Under the pieces are notes generated by a model, which was not told where the DNA came from, did not search any database, and saw only the letters and a program-made list of their open reading frames with translations. Source: CAYLOP01 sp964385305 (GTDB taxonomy: Bacteria; Chloroflexota; Anaerolineae; Anaerolineales; E44-bin32). From it: 11,631 nucleotides of DNA. Made by a program: the position numbers and the translations under genes. Each line of letters begins with the position of its first letter. Within the stretch, counting starts at the first letter, position 1. Location of the stretch: the NCBI GenBank assembly GCA_964385305.1, contig CAYLOP010000098.1, positions 1 through 11,631 of the forward strand, in the 5' to 3' direction. Positions 5,912 through 11,631 of this stretch are shown piece by piece.

Positions 5912-7422
5912 GAGGACTTATGCGCAGCAAGCGACTCCAACGTGGGCAAGCGATGGTCTTGATCGCCCTGGCATTCATCGGCCTGGCAGCGTTTATCGGT
6001 TTGGCTGTTGACGCTGGGATCCTCTTCATCCAAATTGGACATTTGCGTAGGGCAGCGGATGCTGCCTCCCTCGCAGCAGCGAACCAGTTCCGGGAGGGGC
6101 GGGAGTTAGATCAAATCAATGCCTCGGCGGAGGAGTTCATCCGATTAAACGGCCTCGACTCGGCTAGCGCGGATACCTTCGTATGTGATCTTGAAAATCC
6201 TGGCTCGGTATATGATGATGAGACATTATGCCCAGGAGGCGTGAACCCTCCTGCGCCAGGAACGCCCCCCCGCAAGTTCGTTCGTGTGGATGCCAGTATG
6301 CCCGTGGACTTCGCATTCTTACCGATCATTGGCTGGCGCCACATCGAAATCAACGCCAACGCGGTTTCCGAAACCGCCTCTGTGGATCTAGTCCTGGCCA
6401 TCGACACCTCGCCGTCCATGGGTTTTAACGCCTCCTGTACGGATGATGATGACGACGACGGCGATGGGCATAAAGACGATTGTACGGATGTCGATGGTGC
6501 GCTCGAGCCCCAATTTGGGGATACGCCGGACGACTATTACTCGGATCCTGCGATCTGCAACCCTCCAGGGATGTGCCATCCCTTTGAGGAAGTTCGCGAC
6601 GCAGCGCTACAACTGGTCACCCGGATGTACTTTCCCTACGATCGCATGGCGGTCGTGACTTTCGACCAATATTCCAGTGTCAAACTCGATCTATCCGCTG
6701 ACCGAGTCGCAGTCATCAACGCCATCAACGCCTTGCAGATTTCCAGCGATCCGCCGATTGGACCCCCTCCATGCGACGGTCTCCCGACGGACCCAACTGG
6801 ATGCACATCGACCAATATCGCCGGTGGTCTCACGGCAGCTGCGGATCAGTTTGGCACCTTCACCCGACAGGAAGCAGTTTGGATCATCATTCTATTGACG
6901 GATGGGGGTGCCAACGCAGCTACCGACTCGGATGGCAACTGGATATGCCCCGGCGGACCGACTGGGAATGACCCCACATGGGCATCTCCCTACTGCCGGG
7001 ATCAGGATTTTGAGGTGGGTTTGGGATTGGCAGGCTACGATGCGGAGGATGCCGCGGTAGATGCGGCGTATTTGGCCGGCTGTCCAGATGCAAATTCACC
7101 CCAACCGGACGCCTGTCCGTTGCCCGGTAACGGCGCCGTCGTCTTCACCATCGGTTTGGGCGACATGATGACCGAGGCTGATGCCTGCAACCCGACAGCA
7201 TACCCGGGCGGGTGTGAAGCGGATCAGGGCGAGAAGCTCCTGCGCTATGTTGCCGGCGTCGGGGACGACGGCGATCCAGATACACCGGCTGCATTCGATC
7301 CATGCCTCGGGGTTCCCTCAGGCGAGCCATGCGGCAACTATTACTTCTCAGAAAAGGGATCAGATTTGATGCCCATATTTGAGGCGATTGCCTCTCGAAT
7401 CTTTACGCGTATCACGCATTAA
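5908..7422 (+). CDS. TadG-like protein with von Willebrand factor A domain
   Basis: This 504-residue membrane-anchored extracellular protein is likely a Tad-type surface component or adhesin. Residues 11-45 are the TadG-like N-terminus (RGQAMVLIALAFIGLAAF, then VDAG), with Leu instead of Glu at +5 after Gly13, so processing by the prepilin peptidase is uncertain. The vWA domain begins near residue 160. Its metal site (MIDAS) is complete: D166-T-S168-P-S170, T302 and D332 (LLTDGGAN). Just after the first motif, between C177 and C192, an Asp-rich insertion contains D182, D184, D186, G187 and D190, matching an EF-hand or thrombospondin-3 calcium loop. Many further cysteines in the vWA insertions suggest disulfides and an extracytoplasmic location. 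The start at 5908 overlaps the upstream stop; ATG at 5920, after AGAGGA at 5911-5916, is an alternative. The next gene starts 14 bases downstream. Confidence 0.88.
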   Translation: MRGLMRSKRLQRGQAMVLIALAFIGLAAFIGLAVDAGILFIQIGHLRRAADAASLAAANQFREGRELDQINASAEEFIRLNGLDSASADTFVCDLENPGSVYDDETLCPGGVNPPAPGTPPRKFVRVDASMPVDFAFLPIIGWRHIEINANAVSETASVDLVLAIDTSPSMGFNASCTDDDDDDGDGHKDDCTDVDGALEPQFGDTPDDYYSDPAICNPPGMCHPFEEVRDAALQLVTRMYFPYDRMAVVTFDQYSSVKLDLSADRVAVINAINALQISSDPPIGPPPCDGLPTDPTGCTSTNIAGGLTAAADQFGTFTRQEAVWIIILLTDGGANAATDSDGNWICPGGPTGNDPTWASPYCRDQDFEVGLGLAGYDAEDAAVDAAYLAGCPDANSPQPDACPLPGNGAVVFTIGLGDMMTEADACNPTAYPGGCEADQGEKLLRYVAGVGDDGDPDTPAAFDPCLGVPSGEPCGNYYFSEKGSDLMPIFEAIASRIFTRITH

Positions 7423-7436
7423 GGATAAGGTGCCGA

Positions 7437-9221
7437 ATGATGGAAACCTTGCCGAAAACACGTTTCTCGCTCCACCTGCCATGGCGACGGCGTTTCCGAG
7501 GCCAGGGTTTGGTGGAATTTACGCTGATCTTGCCCGTCGTGCTGATCGTACTCTTCACGATCATCGAGATCGCTCGCGTCCTGCATGCCTGGCTTGCGAT
7601 CGAGAACGGGGCTCGGTTCGGCGTGCGCTATGCCGTGACCGGCGAATACAACGATCTCTACTGTGATGAGTACGAAGGAAGCATTTGTAATAATCAAGCG
7701 GAGGAAGACGCCGCTCGCATCCCTTCCATTAAAGACAGTGCACGCGCTGGCGCAGTTGCGATCCTTCGCAATGAGACCGTTCCTCCAGGAGAACCGGGTT
7801 TCTTTAGGATCACAGTGTGCTCGAGTAAGGAGGACGTAGTCTATTTCCCATCAGACCCAGAAACCAACTCGCCTGCAGAATGCAAGCCCAGTGAGGATGG
7901 CGGCGGGCCAGGCGATCGGGTTTCCGTGACCCTAGACTTCGATCATCCCTTGATCGTCCCGATCATCAGTTCCTGGTGGCCGCAATTACATCTCACAGCC
8001 CGGCGTGAGGGGATTGTCGAGCAGTTCCGTGTCGCACGCGTCGTGGGCTTGCCAGCTACGCAGGTCTTTCCTAGTCTAACCCCAACCGATACGCCGATAC
8101 CACCAACCCCCACCGATACCGGTACGCCGACGAGTACGCCTTGTAAGGTGCCGCCGGTCGTGGAGATCCTTGAACCATACGATAGTCAGTACTACACCTC
8201 ATCCTTGCCGGCCCAAGCGAGAGCCTATGATCCGGACAATGTGAACCCAGATACGTGCGAGGGGGTGGGTGATGACGGTCAGGGGATCAATCGGGTTAGA
8301 TTTTGGATCGATGAATGGGATGGCGATGAGTGGATACGCGTGCACAGCCAGACCGAGTCCCAGGTGGCCTATTGCGGTTTTGGCGGCAATAGCCCTTGTA
8401 CCATGCATGATCTGACCACAGTTTGGTGGCCTGACGGAAAGCCCATTCAAAATGGCCTGCACCGCATGCAAGCGCAGGCACAAGACGATGAAGGTGAGTG
8501 GGGCAACGTGGATACAGTCGAATTCTATATCGACATTCCTCCGACACCTACACCCACATACACACCCACGCCGAATTGCGACCTTATCGATATTACGAGT
8601 ATCTGGATCTCAGGCGACGATCTGCGGGTGAAGGTCAAGAACAACAATCCAATCACCGTTTTCCTCACTAGCTCTTACATGACCTGGTCGGAGCTCTCGA
8701 GCAGCGAGTACGTCAATTACATCGATTATGATTGGGATACCTACTACAACGGGAATGATTACAGCTCACCGACCTCGGCCAGTGCCAGCGATCCCTCCGA
8801 TTGGGGTCATCCTCCGGGTGCGGAGAAGAGATGGCGAGCCGATTTCAACAACGTGCCTGGAGGGACTCTCTACGGCGATTACTACGTGGAACTTGTGTTC
8901 GACTACGTGTGCCCGGTTCATGATTCGCTCCACCAGAGTTCGCCGACACCGACACGCACGCCGACGATCACGCGTACGCCGACAAGAACCCTGACGCCAT
9001 CGAGAACCCTGACGCCATCGAGAACCCTGACGCCATCGAGAACCCGGACGCCATCCAAGACCCTCGTCTCATCCAATACCCCAACGAGGACAAGAACACC
9101 GACAAAGACGCGCACACCTTATCCGACAAACACACACGTGGCAACGACGCCCCCGCCAACCTCGCCACCGACAAATACCCGCACGCCGACATCCGCCGCA
9201 ACATTTTGTCAAGATTGCTGA
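7437..9221 (+). CDS. TadE-like pseudopilin fused to Ig-like modules and a Thr/Pro-rich tail
   Basis: This 594-residue modular surface protein starts with a basic leader and G22^QGLVEF, with Glu27 at +5 after cleavage, then a hydrophobic helix and a TadE-like domain to about residue 205. A Thr/Pro linker (about 207-235) leads to an Ig-like module (about 238-367; VEILEP at its start, RVRFWID and VEFYIDI strands). A second linker (PTPTPTYTPTP) precedes a beta-rich domain (about 380-498) containing KVKNNNPITVFL and DFNNVPGG. The final about 95 residues are Thr/Pro/Arg/Ser-rich with TLTPSR repeats, ending CQDC. Typical TadE proteins are under 200 residues, so this is about three times the usual length. 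AAGG at 7427-7430 supports the ATG at 7437; ATG at 7440 follows directly. It probably projects from the cell surface as a stalk or adhesin. No sortase motif or C-terminal membrane anchor is visible. Confidence 0.85.
   Translation: MMETLPKTRFSLHLPWRRRFRGQGLVEFTLILPVVLIVLFTIIEIARVLHAWLAIENGARFGVRYAVTGEYNDLYCDEYEGSICNNQAEEDAARIPSIKDSARAGAVAILRNETVPPGEPGFFRITVCSSKEDVVYFPSDPETNSPAECKPSEDGGGPGDRVSVTLDFDHPLIVPIISSWWPQLHLTARREGIVEQFRVARVVGLPATQVFPSLTPTDTPIPPTPTDTGTPTSTPCKVPPVVEILEPYDSQYYTSSLPAQARAYDPDNVNPDTCEGVGDDGQGINRVRFWIDEWDGDEWIRVHSQTESQVAYCGFGGNSPCTMHDLTTVWWPDGKPIQNGLHRMQAQAQDDEGEWGNVDTVEFYIDIPPTPTPTYTPTPNCDLIDITSIWISGDDLRVKVKNNNPITVFLTSSYMTWSELSSSEYVNYIDYDWDTYYNGNDYSSPTSASASDPSDWGHPPGAEKRWRADFNNVPGGTLYGDYYVELVFDYVCPVHDSLHQSSPTPTRTPTITRTPTRTLTPSRTLTPSRTLTPSRTRTPSKTLVSSNTPTRTRTPTKTRTPYPTNTHVATTPPPTSPPTNTRTPTSAATFCQDC
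8986..9057 (+). repeat. Four-copy 18-base in-frame tandem repeat
   Basis: The unit GAACCCTGACGCCATCGA occurs in three identical copies (8986-9003, 9004-9021, 9022-9039), followed by a fourth with three mismatches (9040-9057). Each unit encodes six residues of the TLTPSR type in the C-terminal tail of the TadE fusion. Unit length is a multiple of three, so copy-number change by slippage would alter stalk length without a frameshift. Confidence 0.9.
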
Positions 9222-9243
9222 GCGTATTGAAATCGATTACCGC

Positions 9244-9271
9244 CCGCGGCCCCGACTCGTCGTGGCCGCGG
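9244..9271. repeat. GC-rich inverted repeat between the Tad-like unit and the kinase gene
   Basis: CCGCGGCC (9244-9251) and GGCCGCGG (9264-9271) form a perfect 8-bp stem with a 12-base loop, 22 bases after the stop of the TadE fusion gene. There is no T run on either side, so it is not a canonical intrinsic terminator, but it may slow polymerase or protect the 3' end of the mRNA. It ends 15 bases before the kinase promoter. Confidence 0.5.
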
Positions 9272-9286
9272 CGCGTCTGGCGCAGC

Positions 9287-9315
9287 TTGCTTCTGTTGGT
9301 GCCGTGACATACAAT
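9287..9315 (+). promoter_or_regulatory. Sigma-70-type promoter of the histidine kinase gene (leaderless)
   Basis: TTGCTT (9287-9292) is separated by exactly 17 bases from TACAAT (9310-9315, five of six matches to TATAAT). The ATG at 9323 follows after only 7 bases with no Shine-Dalgarno, so transcription should start at or next to the start codon. Confidence 0.6.
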
Positions 9316-9322
9316 CGCCCTG

Positions 9323-11503
9323 ATGTTGAGAACGATCCCATATAGAGAGAGGCTCCAGAGGGTTTGGCCGGCAGGCATGGCTGCTGCTACTCTGCTCTAT
9401 GTTCTCTGGGTGCGGCTATCCCCCTCCTCAACAATCTCTGAAGCCATTGGATGGTTGCTGGTATTGATCGCGCACACAGCAACCGTGCTTGTCATCTTGA
9501 GGGTCGCGCGCGAGGCGAAGTCAAAAGAGGCGCAACGATTCTGGCAGCATCTCGGATCAGGAATTGCATTGTGGGCGTTAAGTGACGGCATCCATGTCGT
9601 CGCTTCGGTATTCCAGTGGGCGCTTGGCATCCCCTCAGTGGCAAATTTCCTGCAATTTGCAGGTTACCTTACCGTCCTAGCGGCGCTTACCCGTGATCCG
9701 ACGTATAGGCCTGAGAGTTTTGGACGGATTCGAGCATATCTTGATGTTTTCATCCTCGGCCTGTCGATCCTTGCGTTATGCTGGTTGGTACTCGTTCGCC
9801 CTGTCATCGATATTGGGCTTGCGGGTGCTATTCCATCCTTTTGGATTTTTACTGTCCCCGCTTTTGATCTGATCTTCATGCTCTATGCCACACGACTGGC
9901 ATGGACGAGCATCCCCGAGCAAAATAGAACTGCATTTCGTTGGTTGGTCCTAGCATTCTTGATCCTGGCGTCCTCGAACGTGCTCAATGCATACCGTCTG
10001 CTTCAATTGAGCGACGCCGCGCGCGGTTTCATCGAGGGTGGTTGGCTGATCGCCAGCATCGCGTTTGTGTTGGCAGCGAGGGCAGGGATCCAGCCGGCTG
10101 CGCGAAGTGCGCCCTCTGGTGAGTTGCCGTCGTCAGGTCGCAAACAGTGGGGAGAGCGTCTTGAACCCCTCCTTCCGCTTTTCTTCACGTATGCCGTTGT
10201 CGGTTATACCGCGATTGATTGGTCGCTAACAGGCGAGGTGGATTGGGTTGGGGTCGTCGCGGCTAGTATCTTAAGCCTTCTGCTGGTCGCACGACAGGGG
10301 GTCATTGCAGGCCAATTCGAAACGCGTCAGTACATAGCGCTGGTCAATGCCTCGGCTGATTTGGCCTTCATCTGCCAGACCGACGGGACTCTCAGGCTCG
10401 GGAATCCAGCCTTGTACCAAGCTCTTGGACGGTTGGAAACGATGGAAGAGCCGTTGAGGCTGTCCGATTTCGTCGTCGCTGAAATGCCCTTGGAAGAGAT
10501 CATCCCCCAATCCTTAGAAGATGGCTGGACAGGAGAGGTCCGCTTCAAGCGGGGCGATGGGACAACATTCCCGGTTTCACTCTCCCTGCGTCCAGTGCGT
10601 GATCGTTCCCGGCCGCAGGCATTCCTGGCTGCCAGTGCGTATGATTTAACCACGATCCGCTTACGTGAGGACGACTTGCGAGAGGCGCTGCACGAAGTCG
10701 CTGACGCCAGACAGGCTCTCGAATCGCTTAATATCGAACTGGAGAGCAAAGTTACCGAACGTACGAGCGAGCTGGAATCGACGATCGCAGAACTTGCTAG
10801 GTTGAACGAGAATTTGAAAAGCCTTGATAAATTAAAATCCGAGTTTGTCGCCCTGGTCTCGCATGAACTGCGTGCACCCCTCACCAATATTCGTACAGGG
10901 ATTGAACTCATCCTGCGGGATGAGCCGGGATTGGCACATTCCGTGAATGAGGCGTTGGGTCTGGTTCAGTCCGAGACAGAGCGGCTGACGAGTTTTGTTG
11001 AGACGATCCTCGATCTTTCAGCTTTGGAAGCGGGACGTTTGCGGTTGCAGTGCGTTGCTCTCGAATTAGCGCCGGTCGCACACAGAGTCGTGGCTCGATT
11101 TCCAGATGAACAGGGGGGTGATCGGATCCATGTGACCGTGCCAGACGATCTATCCTTGATGAAGGCTGATGAACACTTTTTAGAAAGCATACTCAACCAC
11201 CTCGTCGACAATGCGATCAAGTATGCCCCTGAAGGCGAAGTTCGCCTTGAGGCGTGGGAAGAAGGGTCGGAGATCTTGCTTGCCGTTAGCGATCGCGGTC
11301 CAGGGATTTCGCTTGAACAGCGCGAGCAAGTCTTCGAAATGTTCCATCGTCTGGACACCCGTGATTCGCGTGAGGTCTATGGATATGGATTAGGACTGCC
11401 CATGGTCCAACGGTTGCTGGATGCCATGCAAGGGGGAATTCGAGTTGAGGAGCATGATGGGGGCGGTGCAAGGTTAGTCTTGTGGTTGCCTCGTGCAGAT
11501 TGA
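9323..11503 (+). CDS. Membrane-bound PAS-containing sensor histidine kinase
   Basis: This 726-residue sensor kinase autophosphorylates on His and passes the phosphate to a response regulator not seen here. The N-terminal about 325 residues are strongly hydrophobic with some eight to ten membrane segments, a MASE-like sensor region I cannot assign to a family. A PAS domain follows (about 337-445, starting YIALVNAS), then a coiled coil (about 450-500, heptad-like with ERTSELESTIAEL). The HisKA domain has the phosphoacceptor H514 in SHELRAPLTNIR. The ATP-binding domain is complete, with N-box NHLVDNAIKYA (N630), G1 box DRGPGI (657-662) and G2 box GYGLGLP (687-693). The ending VLWLPRAD is normal for the family, so the gene is full length. 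The start is set by the ATG 7 bases after the -10 box. It follows the Tad-like unit in the same direction but has its own promoter, so a regulatory link to surface appendages is only inferred from proximity. Confidence 0.92.
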   Translation: MLRTIPYRERLQRVWPAGMAAATLLYVLWVRLSPSSTISEAIGWLLVLIAHTATVLVILRVAREAKSKEAQRFWQHLGSGIALWALSDGIHVVASVFQWALGIPSVANFLQFAGYLTVLAALTRDPTYRPESFGRIRAYLDVFILGLSILALCWLVLVRPVIDIGLAGAIPSFWIFTVPAFDLIFMLYATRLAWTSIPEQNRTAFRWLVLAFLILASSNVLNAYRLLQLSDAARGFIEGGWLIASIAFVLAARAGIQPAARSAPSGELPSSGRKQWGERLEPLLPLFFTYAVVGYTAIDWSLTGEVDWVGVVAASILSLLLVARQGVIAGQFETRQYIALVNASADLAFICQTDGTLRLGNPALYQALGRLETMEEPLRLSDFVVAEMPLEEIIPQSLEDGWTGEVRFKRGDGTTFPVSLSLRPVRDRSRPQAFLAASAYDLTTIRLREDDLREALHEVADARQALESLNIELESKVTERTSELESTIAELARLNENLKSLDKLKSEFVALVSHELRAPLTNIRTGIELILRDEPGLAHSVNEALGLVQSETERLTSFVETILDLSALEAGRLRLQCVALELAPVAHRVVARFPDEQGGDRIHVTVPDDLSLMKADEHFLESILNHLVDNAIKYAPEGEVRLEAWEEGSEILLAVSDRGPGISLEQREQVFEMFHRLDTRDSREVYGYGLGLPMVQRLLDAMQGGIRVEEHDGGGARLVLWLPRAD

Positions 11504-11631
11504 ATTAGATGTATGCTGGGATGGTTGGGAGGCCGTGTTGACTTTTCACTCCAAACTTTGCGACTCCCAATGGATAGGAAGTTCAATTTGTAGAACCATG
11601 CTCTCCATCGCTCAATAGGGGCAAATGCTCC

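Noticed and set aside
8918..9115. Minus-strand open frame with regular LDGVRV-type repeats
   Set aside because: It is the reverse complement of the 18-base repeats and Thr/Pro codons of the TadE fusion gene; no start signal and a purely repetitive product.
11504..11631. Possible terminator: TTGGGAG (11525-11531) and CTCCCAA (11564-11570)
   Set aside because: A 7-bp stem with a 32-base loop and no T run is weak. I see no gene, promoter or clear terminator in this final stretch, although a TTGACT at 11538 exists without a matching -10.

Overview
The window looks like chromosomal DNA from an uncultured bacterium, most likely Chloroflexota (Anaerolineae-like). This is inference, resting on a two-cluster ferredoxin next to a class II fumarase/aspartase-type lyase, TadE/TadG-like proteins with Thr/Pro-rich linkers and Ig-like modules, and several genes whose -10 box lies right before the start codon. 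I found no rRNA, tRNA, CRISPR array, transposase or phage gene.

Layout. Positions 65-3258 hold four plus-strand housekeeping-type genes: a two-cluster ferredoxin with its own UUCG-loop terminator, a fumarase/aspartase superfamily lyase, a JAMM/MPN+ metalloprotease, and a divergent PlsY-like acyltransferase closed by a U-tract terminator. A minus-strand polytopic membrane protein of unknown role (3342-4154) follows. It is divergent from a prepilin peptidase (4237-5103), and the two share an 82-base intergenic region with back-to-back promoters.

Positions 5276-9221 form a compact three-gene surface-appendage unit. It has a TadE-like pseudopilin, a TadG-like protein with a von Willebrand A (vWA) domain and an EF-hand-like Asp-rich insertion, and a second TadE-like pseudopilin fused to Ig-like modules and a long Thr/Pro/Ser/Arg tail with an 18-base tandem repeat. 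The prepilin peptidase just upstream is the obvious candidate to process the two proteins that carry a G^Q...E(+5) signal. No Tad ATPase, platform, secretin or major pilin gene is present, so those would have to be elsewhere or the proteins act without them. The window closes with a large membrane-bound PAS-containing sensor histidine kinase (9323-11503), whose response regulator is not visible.

Regulation. Four transcription-unit starts (2082, 4154 minus, 4237, 9323) have a TANAAT box 6-8 bases before the start codon and no ribosome-binding site, which predicts leaderless mRNAs. Other genes (65, 616, 2563, 7437) have clear Shine-Dalgarno sequences. The most interesting parts are the modular Tad-like locus and this mixed start architecture.
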